A stretch of DNA of 35,964 bases. Source: CAZYPU01 sp964649665. GTDB lineage: Bacteria > Omnitrophota > Gorgyraeia > JABMRN01 > RBG-13-46-9. Of the stretch, positions 16,301 through 23,302 are shown piece after piece. Made by a program: the position numbers and the translations under genes. Positions within the stretch are counted from its first letter, which is position 1, and each line of letters starts with the position of its first letter. The DNA lies in NCBI GenBank assembly GCA_964649665.1, contig CAZYPU010000008.1, positions 1-35,964 on the forward strand, in the 5' to 3' direction. Below the pieces are notes generated by a model that was given only the letters and a program-made list of their open reading frames with translations, searched no databases and was not told where the DNA came from.

Positions 16301-17803
16301 CTATTCGGCGCTTTCGGAAAGATATTTAATTATCGCCGCGGAGGCCTTTTTGGCCATTCCCATCGCCTCGATGACGGTTCCTTCTCCGCCCACAATGTCG
16401 CCGCCGGCATAGACCCGCCTCATCGAGGTTTCCATGGTTTCGGTGTTTACCGGGACATCCCCCCATTTATCGATATTTATTTTCGGCGTAGCCTTTGTGA
16501 GCACTCTGTTTGCCCCAAGTCCTACGGCGACAACCGCGACATCGCAGGCCCTCTCAAAAGTGCTGCCCTCGACCGGGACCGGCCTTCTTCTTCCGCTTGA
16601 ATCCGGTTCGCCCAATTTGCACCTCAGGGCTTTTATCTTTTCGAGGCGGCCCTCCCTGCCGCGGTCAAATCCTACCGGTTGAACCAGAAATTCAAACTTT
16701 ATCCCCTCTTCCCCGGCGTGTTCTATCTCCGGGCGCCTCGCCGGCATTTCTTTCTCCGTGCGCCTGTAAAAAACGGTAACGTCCGGGGGGATATTATTCA
16801 TCTTTTGAAGCCGCAGGGCCACTCTTGATGCGTCCATCGCGGTATTGCCCCCGCCTATGACCACAATGCGCCTACCTATATTAATAGGTGTGTGGCACTG
16901 CGGGAATTTGGAAGCGCCCATCAGATTGACCCTGGTCAAAAATTCGTTTGCCGAATAGACATTGCACAGGTTCTCGCCCGGCACTCCGAGGAAAGAAGGC
17001 GTGCCCGCGCCGAGCCCCAGAAATACGCAGGAAAAGCCCTCATTAAGAAGTTCGTCCAGAGTTTTGGTTTTTCCTATAACGGTATTCGTCCTGATTTCCA
17101 CCCCCAACTTTTTTAAATAATTTATCTCGAAATCCAGGACGTCCTGCGGCAGGCGGAAAGTAGGAATGCCGTAACGCAAAACCCCTCCGGTTTTATGAAG
17201 TGATTCGAACATAACCACCTTTATGCCCGCCCTTGCGAGTTCTCCCGCGCAGCAAAGCCCCGCGGGGCCGGAGCCCACTACGGCGACTTTCTTACCAATT
17301 ACGTCATTGCGAGCGCCCAAAGGGCGCGAAACCTGCCTGCCAGCAAGGCAGGCAATCTCACCGCTTGAGATTGCTTCGTCGCCCGCCTTCGGCGGGACTC
17401 CTCGCAATGACAAGCGCATCCCCCAATCACCAGCAAACCTCTCCAGAAAATGTATATTAATAGTGTTTTCCGAGGCAAACGGGAGGCCTTTTTTTGTCAT
17501 GACGCATGCCTTTCTGCACTGATATTCAGCCGGGCATACGCGGCCGCACATAGAAGGAAAATTATTCTTTTCTTTTATTGTAAGATACGCGGCCCTATAA
17601 TCCTTCTCGGAGATTTGAAAAATAAATTTCTTGATGTCTATCCCGACCGGGCACCCGGCAATGCAGACGGGGTTTTTGCACTGGAGACAGCGCCGGGCCT
17701 CTTCCGTCGCCTGCGCCTGGTCGTACCCCAAAACAACTTCACTGAAATCGTTTATTCTCTCGGAAGCCGCAAGCTCTTCTGCTTTTACGGGATTTTTTAT
17801 CAT
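16301..17803 (-). CDS. nfnB: NfnB/GltD-like NADPH-binding flavoprotein with two [4Fe-4S] motifs and an in-frame palindromic insert
   Basis: 500 residues. The N-terminal helical domain has CLQCKNPVCIAGCP and CGRVCPAEYQC (iron-sulfur ligands, about 39-106), then the FAD motif VVGSGPAGLCCAGELA and the NADPH motif VVIGGGNTAMDASRVAL; it ends in the FAD motif YAGGDIVGGEGTV. The family covers the glutamate synthase small subunit and NfnB/SudA. The adjacent FNR-like gene upstream argues for the NfnAB pair, which couples NADH, NADPH and ferredoxin by electron bifurcation. No glutamate synthase large subunit is present. Residues about 131-167 are encoded by a palindromic repeat (17303-17411) inserted in the linker before the FAD motif; the frame stays open, so the protein is probably still made. 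Confidence 0.88.
   Translation of the reverse strand: MIKNPVKAEELAASERINDFSEVVLGYDQAQATEEARRCLQCKNPVCIAGCPVGIDIKKFIFQISEKDYRAAYLTIKEKNNFPSMCGRVCPAEYQCRKACVMTKKGLPFASENTINIHFLERFAGDWGMRLSLRGVPPKAGDEAISSGEIACLAGRQVSRPLGARNDVIGKKVAVVGSGPAGLCCAGELARAGIKVVMFESLHKTGGVLRYGIPTFRLPQDVLDFEINYLKKLGVEIRTNTVIGKTKTLDELLNEGFSCVFLGLGAGTPSFLGVPGENLCNVYSANEFLTRVNLMGASKFPQCHTPINIGRRIVVIGGGNTAMDASRVALRLQKMNNIPPDVTVFYRRTEKEMPARRPEIEHAGEEGIKFEFLVQPVGFDRGREGRLEKIKALRCKLGEPDSSGRRRPVPVEGSTFERACDVAVVAVGLGANRVLTKATPKINIDKWGDVPVNTETMETSMRRVYAGGDIVGGEGTVIEAMGMAKKASAAIIKYLSESAE
17303..17411 (-). repeat. Palindromic element inserted in frame inside nfnB (TTGCGAGG family, copy A)
   Basis: Bounded by GTCATTGC (17303-17310) and GCAATGAC (17404-17411), with an internal palindrome around AGATTGC/GCAATCTC. 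Read on the minus strand in the nfnB frame it encodes a peptide starting LSLRG, containing DEAISS-x-EIA and ending ARND. The same phase and peptide pattern occur in nfnA (18198-18288). Confidence 0.9.
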
Positions 17804-17814
17804 AGTAATTATCC

Positions 17815-17868
17815 GTCATTGCGAAGCAATCTCTTTGAGATCCCTCGGGCGCCTTGTGCCCTCGGGAT
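17815..17868. repeat. Degenerate partial palindromic element between nfnA and nfnB (copy G)
   Basis: Starts with GTCATTGCGAAGCAATCTC, the signature of the same family, followed by two CCCTCGGG blocks, but lacks the right end. It fills most of the 82-bp gap between the two genes. Confidence 0.6.
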
Positions 17869-17885
17869 AAATTCAGCCATACAAC

Positions 17886-18821
17886 TTACGCAGGCTTGCA
17901 GCCTCCGTAAGTTGTGGCTTCATTTAGCTTGCAGACGTGTTTTTCCTTATCGCAATAAATCCTGCTTCTGCTCTCCAGCTCTTCCCAGTTAACCAGGTGC
18001 CCGTCGAATTCCGGGCCGTCGACACAGCTGAATTTTACCTCATTATTTACGCTTACCCGACACGAACCGCACATGCCGGTGGCGTCAACCATAAGGGCAT
18101 TCAGGGAAGCGAGGGTTTTCACCCTAAAATTCCAGGTTATCGAGGAAACCAGCCTCATCATCGGTATCGGCCCTACGGCATATACCAGGCTGATCTTGTC
18201 ATTGCGAGAGAGCCCCGCAGTGGCGACCGAAGCAATCTCATCCGAAGAGATTGCTTCGTCGGCGCCATTGGCGCCTCCTCGCAATGACAATAGCCCTTTC
18301 AGGATATCCGTCGTAAAACCTTTCCGGCCATAAGAACCGTCGTCTGTAGCGGCGTGTAATTCGTCGGAAACCGCCTTTAGTTCGGCTTCCAGTATCAGCA
18401 GGGATTTCGTTCTTGCGCCTATAATCGTGACTACGTGATTTCCGGCTTCCTTCATCGCTTTCGCCACGGGATAAATCTCGGCAATGCCGACGCCTCCGCC
18501 TATTAAAATAACTTTTCCGAATTTCCTTACCTCCGTAGCATTTCCCAGCGGGCCCATCAGGGCATACAGTGAATCTCCCGTGTTTAATTTTCCCAGAAGT
18601 TTTGTCGTCAAACCCAATTCCTGGAAAATCAGGGTAATGCATCCCGTCTTCCGATCCGTGCCCACAACAGTCAGCGGAATCCTCTCCCCCTCCTCCTTAA
18701 CCATCAAAACGACAAACTGCCCGGCTCGCGCCTTTCGGGCTATAAGGGGGGCGTGAACATCTATTTTTGTGATTCTGGTATCGGGTGTTTCCGCCAGAAT
18801 ATTTTTTTTCATTATCTTCAT
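17886..18821 (-). CDS. nfnA: NfnA/SudB-like ferredoxin-NADP reductase subunit with an in-frame palindromic insert
   Basis: 311 residues. FNR-like fold: FAD-binding barrel (about 1-98), NAD-binding segment with LIGGGVGIAEIYP (about 106-118), the YAVGPIPMM motif, and a C-terminal cysteine block DATGMCGSCRVSV...SCVDGPEFDGHLV that binds a [2Fe-2S] cluster in NfnA. Known relatives partner with NfnB/SudA, as here. First gene after the promoter at 18940-18912 and the leader terminator. The ATG at 18821 has AAGG a few nt upstream and overlaps the end of a six-codon upstream ORF. Residues about 178-208 come from a palindromic repeat inserted in a loop before the YAVGP motif; without it the length is near the family norm. 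Confidence 0.88.
   Translation of the reverse strand: MKIMKKNILAETPDTRITKIDVHAPLIARKARAGQFVVLMVKEEGERIPLTVVGTDRKTGCITLIFQELGLTTKLLGKLNTGDSLYALMGPLGNATEVRKFGKVILIGGGVGIAEIYPVAKAMKEAGNHVVTIIGARTKSLLILEAELKAVSDELHAATDDGSYGRKGFTTDILKGLLSLRGGANGADEAISSDEIASVATAGLSRNDKISLVYAVGPIPMMRLVSSITWNFRVKTLASLNALMVDATGMCGSCRVSVNNEVKFSCVDGPEFDGHLVNWEELESRSRIYCDKEKHVCKLNEATTYGGCKPA
18198..18288 (-). repeat. Palindromic element inserted in frame inside nfnA (TTGCGAGG family, copy B)
   Basis: Bounded by GTCATTGC (18198-18205) and GCAATGAC (18281-18288). In the nfnA frame it encodes LSLRGG...ADEAISS-D-EIA...LSRND, matching the insert of nfnB in frame and pattern although the inner part differs in length. Confidence 0.9.
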
Positions 18822-18838
18822 TTTTGCCTTTTACTCAT
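18818..18838 (-). CDS. Possible six-residue leader ORF before nfnA
   Basis: ATG at 18838 directly follows the T-run of the leader terminator; the ORF reads MSKRQK and its TGA overlaps the nfnA ATG (ATGA). A GAAGG lies about 10 nt upstream. It may couple nfnA translation to readthrough, or be chance. Confidence 0.25.
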   Translation of the reverse strand: MSKRQK

Positions 18839-18885
18839 AAAAAAGGCGCCTTCTCTATATCGCAAGATAAAGAAAAGACGCCTTT
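18839..18885 (-). terminator. Leader terminator (attenuator) of the nfnA-glnA-gdhA operon
   Basis: Minus strand: a stem of about 20 bp with one mismatch (18885-18866 against 18861-18842), a TTGC tetraloop, then six T residues (18844-18839). It lies between the consensus promoter and the nfnA start, so it should stop most transcription unless antiterminated. Confidence 0.85.
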
Positions 18886-18902
18886 GTCCATAGTCTCACT
18901 AT
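18876..18902 (-). promoter_or_regulatory. Candidate antiterminator hairpins (ANTAR-like)
   Basis: At the start of the leader, hairpin 1 (18902-18890) has a 5-bp stem ATAGT/ACTAT with loop GAG. It is followed directly by hairpin 2 (18889-18876), GGAC/GTCT around the hexaloop AAAGGC. Hexaloop 2 has A at position 1 and G at position 4, as ANTAR targets require, and its 3' side overlaps the 5' arm of the terminator, so the two structures exclude each other. Hairpin 1 does not have a hexaloop, so the match is incomplete. Confidence 0.45.
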
Positions 18903-18911
18903 CCGAGGCGA

Positions 18912-18940
18912 ATTATAGCACACCTAATTTCCCGTGTCAA
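18912..18940 (-). promoter_or_regulatory. Consensus promoter of the nfnA-nfnB-glnA-gdhA-ANTAR-carB-purL operon
   Basis: Minus strand TTGACA (18940-18935), 17-bp spacer, TATAAT (18917-18912) with a TGC extension. Perfect sigma70 consensus; start near G18904. A constitutively strong promoter followed by a terminator suggests that control acts at termination. Confidence 0.85.
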
Positions 18941-18945
18941 TATTT

Positions 18946-19425
18946 TTATTTAAATACAAACGATATCCAGCAGCCTACGTAATGTGTTATGACGATAACG
19001 GCAAGGGCTATTGCAAGGTGCTCCGCTGCGACTTTCCAGGGGCGCTTACCCTGCTCGCGCGCCATTTTTAAACTGAAAATACAAAGCGCCAAGAGGCCCC
19101 ATGCTATGCTTACGAAAACAGCGGTATTAAGTTTAAACGCCAAAACCGGGATAACGAATGTTAGGGCAAAAATGAATTTCGAGAAAAAAGTAGCCAGCGT
19201 TGCGGCCCATATCTGCTTATGCGTATGCCTGCCTTCGGACTCTTCCGATACGTGTATTCCCAAAGCGTCTGAAAACGCGTCCGCGATCGCTATGGTTAAT
19301 ATGCCGCCTATTACCACGAGTTTCGAATGCGTGCCGGCGGAGAGGCCCACCATGAGCCCAAGCGTCGTAATGATGCCGGAGGTCAGGCCAAAACTAAATC
19401 CCACTCTCAATGAATGTTTAAACAT
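18946..19425 (-). CDS. Small VIT1/CCC1-like membrane protein
   Basis: 159 residues with about five hydrophobic segments. The stretch SGIITTLGLMVGLSAGT followed by IAIADAFSDALGIHVSEESE resembles the N-terminal half of the VIT/CCC1 (DUF125) iron/manganese transporter family, including acidic residues used for metal. The protein is shorter than full VIT1. It follows a DUF457-like membrane protein by 6 bp. The role in metal transport is inferred. Confidence 0.6.
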   Translation of the reverse strand: MFKHSLRVGFSFGLTSGIITTLGLMVGLSAGTHSKLVVIGGILTIAIADAFSDALGIHVSEESEGRHTHKQIWAATLATFFSKFIFALTFVIPVLAFKLNTAVFVSIAWGLLALCIFSLKMAREQGKRPWKVAAEHLAIALAVIVITHYVGCWISFVFK

Positions 19426-19431
19426 ACCGGC

Positions 19432-19872
19432 TCAACTCTTAAATAATTTATCGGTTTCGAATTTCTTCATGGCGCGCCAGATCATGAAATAACCGGCATT
19501 TTGCATCGGGTTTCCTATGCAGTCAAGGAGAATGTGCAGTGAATAACCCGCCGTAACCGCCAGTATGTATACATTCCTCGTATACACGGTCGCAAACCAT
19601 AGCAAAATGGCTATTTCACCCGAATGAAACAAAAGATATAATTTCTTGAATCCTTCACCGCTATCCCTGCTGCAAGTTTGTTCGCTCGCGTGATATATAT
19701 TTTTGAAGCTTAAGTTTTTCCACTTGTGGTGAATTACGTATTCTATAACGTGGTCAAAATCCACAAGAATTCCGGAAACGAAACAGATTATCCCGGCGTA
19801 AACGGATTTTGTGAAAAACGCGAGCGCGGCGCCGGCCGCGGCCGAGGCTATTATGTGCCTGGATGGTTTCAT
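19432..19872 (-). CDS. Membrane-bound metal-dependent hydrolase-like protein (YdjM/DUF457 type)
   Basis: 146 residues with several hydrophobic helices and the metal-ligand pattern of this family: DFDHVIEY (about 38-45), LFHSGEI (about 82-88) and SLHILLDCIGNP (about 112-123). Relatives are annotated as inner-membrane metal-dependent hydrolases without a defined substrate. It forms a pair with the VIT-like gene after it. Confidence 0.65.
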   Translation of the reverse strand: MKPSRHIIASAAAGAALAFFTKSVYAGIICFVSGILVDFDHVIEYVIHHKWKNLSFKNIYHASEQTCSRDSGEGFKKLYLLFHSGEIAILLWFATVYTRNVYILAVTAGYSLHILLDCIGNPMQNAGYFMIWRAMKKFETDKLFKS

Positions 19873-19878
19873 GGGCTT

Positions 19879-19910
19879 ATCCGTGTAATCTTTGTTTGAT
19901 CCGTGTAATC
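19879..19910. repeat. Two direct copies of a 12-bp repeat
   Basis: ATCCGTGTAATC occurs at 19879-19890 and 19899-19910 (minus strand GATTACACGGAT), the second overlapping the nitroreductase stop codon. The motif resembles short dispersed intergenic repeats seen in other genomes. Confidence 0.75.
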
Positions 19911-20478
19911 ATTTCAGTATGATATCTTCGAGCTCACGCTTCGGCACGTAGTGTCGGCCTTCTGCGTCGCGCCAGTATTTAACGCCGGCGCCGTCTTTGA
20001 CGGTTTCGATGGTCACTTTTTCCCTGGGCCTGCCGAGAGCGAGCAGAAGGAGTATCTCATGGTAAGGCGCGATCTTAAGCGCCCTTCTTAGCCCGTCACG
20101 ATCTATTGACCCGATCATGCATCCGCCTAAGCCCATTTCCGTCGCGCCGAGAAGAATGCTTTGCGCGGCTATGCCATAATCGCAGCCGAAAGATTTGCTG
20201 ATTCGCGTATCGCCGAGAATAACGATATAAGCGCCGGGCCTTTCGCCTTCGTCGGGCCCCGGCCAGTCCTTGAGATAACCGGCCCATCTAAGATGCGGGA
20301 ATATTAAAGCATTTTTTTGCGTCCGACAGGAGAGAATGTATTTTAGCGGCTGCAGATTGCCGCCCGAAGCGGAAAGCCTCGCAAGATCGACGAGTTCTTT
20401 TAAAGTCTTCTCGTTTATGGCATAATCCTCATGGAAACGCCTGTAACTACGGTTTTTTAGTATTAAATCGTGTATCAT
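19909..20478 (-). CDS. Nitroreductase-family flavoprotein
   Basis: 189 residues. N-terminal R-S-Y-R-R-F motif (about 10-15) and SASGGNLQP (about 36-44) bind FMN phosphate in this family; the later GIAAQSILLGATEMGLGGCMIGS is the typical helix and GxG region. Probably an NAD(P)H-dependent FMN reductase of an unknown substrate. It follows the deoxyhypusine-synthase-like gene across a palindromic element. Confidence 0.85.
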   Translation of the reverse strand: MIHDLILKNRSYRRFHEDYAINEKTLKELVDLARLSASGGNLQPLKYILSCRTQKNALIFPHLRWAGYLKDWPGPDEGERPGAYIVILGDTRISKSFGCDYGIAAQSILLGATEMGLGGCMIGSIDRDGLRRALKIAPYHEILLLLALGRPREKVTIETVKDGAGVKYWRDAEGRHYVPKRELEDIILK

Positions 20479-20494
20479 CTTTTAATTTGTACCT

Positions 20495-20566
20495 GTCATT
20501 CTGAGGAGGCCCGAAGGGCCGACGAAGAATCTTTACGATAAGATCCTTCGCTACGCTCAGGATGAC
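20495..20566. repeat. Palindromic repeat element, TTCTGAGG family (copy D)
   Basis: Bounded by GTCATTCTGAGG and CTCAGGATGAC with AAGAATCTT...AAGATCCTT in the middle. A half-copy of the other family (CCTCGCAATGAC) remains at 20585-20596. Both lie between the nitroreductase and the deoxyhypusine-synthase-like gene. Confidence 0.85.
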
Positions 20567-20611
20567 ACGAGTAAAAGGTTTCCACCTCGCAATGACACGT
20601 GGCTCATTTTT

Positions 20612-21577
20612 CTAGCTCTCCAAAACATACCTGAATATAAGCGGAGCGACGATGCTCGCGTCCGATTCTATCAAAAATTTTGGTGTATCGATCCCGAGTT
20701 TTTCCCATGAAATTTTCTCATTCGGAACGGCCCCGCTGTAAGAACCGTAGGAAGTCGTGCTATCGCTTATCTGGCAAAAGTACCCCCATAGCGGGCACTT
20801 TTTCCGCATGTCCTGCCTTATAAGCGGCGCTACGCATATGGGAAAATCACCCGCGATCCCGCCGCCTATCTGGAAAAACCCCATTGCCTGTTTTTTTGTG
20901 TTTTTCAGGTACCAGTCAATAAGGTAATTCATCTGCTCCATGCCATCTCTGACAAAGCCGGAGTTTTTGAAGCGGCCTTTTTTTACGGCTGCTACCAGGA
21001 TGTTGGCAAGCGTGGAATCTTCCCAGCCGGGGGTAAAAATAGGCACATTCTTTTCACAGGCGGCGACAACCCAGCTGTGTTTGGGATTGATTTCATAGTG
21101 CTTCTCAAGCCCGCCGCTTCGTATAAGCTGATAGATAAACTCGTACGGGAAAAACCTCTTACCTTTATCCTCGGCCTTTTTCCATACGGAGAAAAGTTTC
21201 TTCTCCAGGATCCGCACCGCCTTTTCTTCCGGTATGCAGGTATCCGTGACACGGTTGAGATGGCTTTTCCTGAGCTTCAGTTCGTCCTCGGCTGTAATCT
21301 GCCTATAGTTCGGAAGATACCTGTAATGCTTGTGGGCAATGAGGTTAAATATATCCTCTTCGAGATTAGCCCCCGTACAAGAGATGCCGTGTACCTTTTC
21401 TTTCCTGATCATCCCGGCAAGGGAAATGCCTATTTCACCCGTAGAAAGCGCCCCCGCCATGGCGAGAAACATCTTGCCCCCCTTCTTAAGGTGCAGGACA
21501 TACGCCTCTGCCGCGCCGGCGAGCGCGGCGGCGTTGAAATGCTTGAAGTTAGCTTTTATGAACTGTTTTACGTTCAT
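20612..21577 (-). CDS. Deoxyhypusine synthase-like protein
   Basis: About 321 residues. Family motifs: MAGALSTGEIGISLAGMIR (about 41-59), ISCTGANLEEDIFN (about 66-79), FTPGWEDSTLAN, FQIGGGIAGDFPICVAPL and the C-terminal WGYFCQISDSTTSYGSYSGA. In eukaryotes and archaea the enzyme transfers the aminobutyl group of spermidine to eIF5A. Bacteria lack that substrate, and bacterial homologues are thought to act in polyamine synthesis, some making homospermidine. Here it lies within 5 kb of homospermidine synthase and an ornithine-decarboxylase-like gene. I start at ATG 21577; an in-frame ATG six codons earlier lies in the palindromic element and has no SD. Confidence 0.9.
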   Translation of the reverse strand: MNVKQFIKANFKHFNAAALAGAAEAYVLHLKKGGKMFLAMAGALSTGEIGISLAGMIRKEKVHGISCTGANLEEDIFNLIAHKHYRYLPNYRQITAEDELKLRKSHLNRVTDTCIPEEKAVRILEKKLFSVWKKAEDKGKRFFPYEFIYQLIRSGGLEKHYEINPKHSWVVAACEKNVPIFTPGWEDSTLANILVAAVKKGRFKNSGFVRDGMEQMNYLIDWYLKNTKKQAMGFFQIGGGIAGDFPICVAPLIRQDMRKKCPLWGYFCQISDSTTSYGSYSGAVPNEKISWEKLGIDTPKFLIESDASIVAPLIFRYVLES

Positions 21578-21590
21578 ACTTACTGTCTTT

Positions 21591-21672
21591 GTCATTGCGA
21601 GGCGCCGCAGGCGCCGAAGCAATCCCTTTGCTTAGAGATTGCTTCGGCCGACTTCGTCGGCCTCGCAATGAC
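21591..21672. repeat. Palindromic repeat element, TTGCGAGG family (copy E)
   Basis: Bounded by GTCATTGCGAGGCG and CCTCGCAATGAC, with two internal palindromes (GCGCCGCAGGCGC and GCCGACTTCGTCGGC). It fills the gap between guaA and the deoxyhypusine-synthase-like gene. Confidence 0.88.
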
Positions 21673-21681
21673 GGGGTCGAA

Positions 21682-22647
21682 CTATACCGCTTCGATGGTC
21701 GAAGGCGGTTTGCTGGTTATATTATAGGTAACGCTTACCACGCCCGAAACTTCCTTCGTTATCCTACTCGCCAGTTTTTCCAGGATATCGAAAGGAACCC
21801 TGGTGGGCGAGCCGATCACGGCGTCTTTGGAGTCCCAGCATCTGACTTCCACCTGCAATCCGTAATCCCTCTTGCCGTCTCTTACGCCGGTAACCTTGTC
21901 TTCATGCAGGATTGCCATGCACTGAAACGCCTTCATGGGAAGCAGGGCGTCCTCTGTAATTGTCGTGGCCTGCTTTACGAGCTTCACCCTCTCCGGAGTA
22001 ACTTCGCCTATAACCCTTGTCGCGAGAGCCGGGCCCGGGAAAGGCGGCCTTTTGTATATTTCTTCCGGAAGGCCAAGAGCTTTCGCGATGTCGCGTACGC
22101 CGGTTTTTCTAAGCTGTATTATCGGCTCTATTACCTTATACCCGTAAACTTTTTGCGTATCAATGCCGAGCTGCTCCAGTATGTTATGCTGTCTTTTAAC
22201 TCCGGCGATCGTCTCTTCCACGTCTGTGTAATTCGTTCCCTGGAGAAGGTATTTGGCGCCGCTTTTTTTCACGAGAGCGCCGAATACCTCTTTGTAAAAC
22301 GCGTGGGTAATGGCATTTCTCTTGTCTTCGGGGTCCGTTTTTCCCTTGAGGCCGCCAAAGAACTCTTTTTTTCCGTCTACGATTTCCACGCTTACTCCCA
22401 ATTTTTTGAAAATCGCCGCGATCCTCTGCGGCTCGCCTTCCCTCATCAGCCCGTGGTCTATGAAATATGTCTTGAGCCTAGGCCCCAGGGCCCTGTGCCC
22501 GAGCATGGTGACGGCCGCGGAATCGACTCCGCCGGAAAGAGCGTTGACAGCCAGGCCCTCTCCGACAGCAGATGATATTTCCTTAACCTTCTCTTCGATA
22601 AATTTTTCCGTTTGCAGATCTTCTGTTTTTATTTCTTTGATTTGCAT
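21682..22647 (-). CDS. guaA: GMP synthetase ATP-PPase subunit (glutaminase domain absent)
   Basis: 321 residues. PP-loop LSGGVDSAAV (about 38-47) that adenylates XMP, LLQGTNYTDVEET, the RPPFPGPALATR motif and the C-terminal dimerisation domain ending NITSKPPSTIE. Bacterial GuaA is normally a fusion with an N-terminal glutaminase. Here the gene starts at the PPase domain (ATG 22647, AAAGGG 5 nt upstream), as in archaeal two-subunit enzymes, so the amidotransferase subunit must be elsewhere or ammonia is used directly. Flanked on both sides by palindromic elements. Confidence 0.93.
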   Translation of the reverse strand: MQIKEIKTEDLQTEKFIEEKVKEISSAVGEGLAVNALSGGVDSAAVTMLGHRALGPRLKTYFIDHGLMREGEPQRIAAIFKKLGVSVEIVDGKKEFFGGLKGKTDPEDKRNAITHAFYKEVFGALVKKSGAKYLLQGTNYTDVEETIAGVKRQHNILEQLGIDTQKVYGYKVIEPIIQLRKTGVRDIAKALGLPEEIYKRPPFPGPALATRVIGEVTPERVKLVKQATTITEDALLPMKAFQCMAILHEDKVTGVRDGKRDYGLQVEVRCWDSKDAVIGSPTRVPFDILEKLASRITKEVSGVVSVTYNITSKPPSTIEAV

Positions 22648-22671
22648 AACTACCCTTTCTAACCACCCCGT

Positions 22672-22755
22672 GTCATCCTGAGGAGGGCTGACAAAGTCAG
22701 CCCGACGAAGGATCTTATCGTTAAGATTCTTCGCCCCTTTGGGGCTCAGAATGAC
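22672..22755. repeat. Palindromic repeat element, TTCTGAGG family (copy F)
   Basis: Bounded by GTCATCCTGAGG and CTCAGAATGAC, with AAGGATCTT...AAGATTCTT in the middle, in opposite orientation to copies C and D. It lies between the flavodoxin and guaA. Confidence 0.85.
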
Positions 22756-22779
22756 AATTGCGGAAGTTTTTCGATAACC

Positions 22780-23253
22780 TCACAGTACCTTTTGCGCTTT
22801 TTCCTTACACGCCCCTGCGTCTTCGCCCTGCCGGAACGACATTGTTCCCGCTACGCGCGCGCCTTTTGCGAGAAGCCCTTTATTCATTATCATAAGAGCC
22901 TTTTGCTTTCCGGCGCCGCTTCCATAAGTAACAAAAGAGAAAGCTTCTTTGCCTTCTAACGAATTGCATTTATCCAAATATGTATTGATCGCGGGAGCCG
23001 GCTTAAATGCCCAGACCGGGCTTCCCAGAATAACGCGGTCAAAATCCTTAAGATCAACGAGTGTCCTGTAAAGTTCGGGTTTCTTGGCGAGAAATGCTTC
23101 CTTGCATTGCCCGAGGAAACTCGTTTCCTCTTTCAGGGGCCTTATTCTTACCGCGATGGCCTCTTCGCCCCGGTCTTTCAAGAGATCTATTATAGCATAC
23201 GCCGCGCGATGTGTGTTTTCTGTAAAAGAATAATAAATTACTGCGGTTTTCAT
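22780..23253 (-). CDS. Flavodoxin-family protein
   Basis: 157 residues. FMN phosphate loop YYSFTENTHRAA (about 7-18), then LGSPVWAFKPAPA (about 75-87) and FVTYGSGAGK (about 105-114), the three flavin-contacting loops of the flavodoxin/FldA-like fold. Probably an electron carrier or small reductase. SD GGAGG lies 7 nt before the ATG. It follows the zinc-ribbon gene by 49 bp. Confidence 0.85.
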   Translation of the reverse strand: MKTAVIYYSFTENTHRAAYAIIDLLKDRGEEAIAVRIRPLKEETSFLGQCKEAFLAKKPELYRTLVDLKDFDRVILGSPVWAFKPAPAINTYLDKCNSLEGKEAFSFVTYGSGAGKQKALMIMNKGLLAKGARVAGTMSFRQGEDAGACKEKAQKVL

Positions 23254-23302
23254 TGCTTACCTCCGATTGAACAGAAAAAACATGACAAAAACCTCGGCCA
23301 GA

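Noticed and set aside
16301..17803. Glutamate synthase small subunit (gltD)
   Set aside because: No large subunit is near and the FNR-like partner is adjacent, so NfnB fits better; family overlap keeps gltD as a remote option.
18842..18905. Glutamine riboswitch in the nfnA/glnA leader
   Set aside because: The leader is only about 85 nt and shows simple hairpins; I could not place the conserved core of the known glutamine aptamers.
18906..18910. CGCCT (minus strand) pairing with AGGCG as a simple antiterminator arm
   Set aside because: It lies upstream of the expected transcription start (near 18904), so it is probably not in the RNA.
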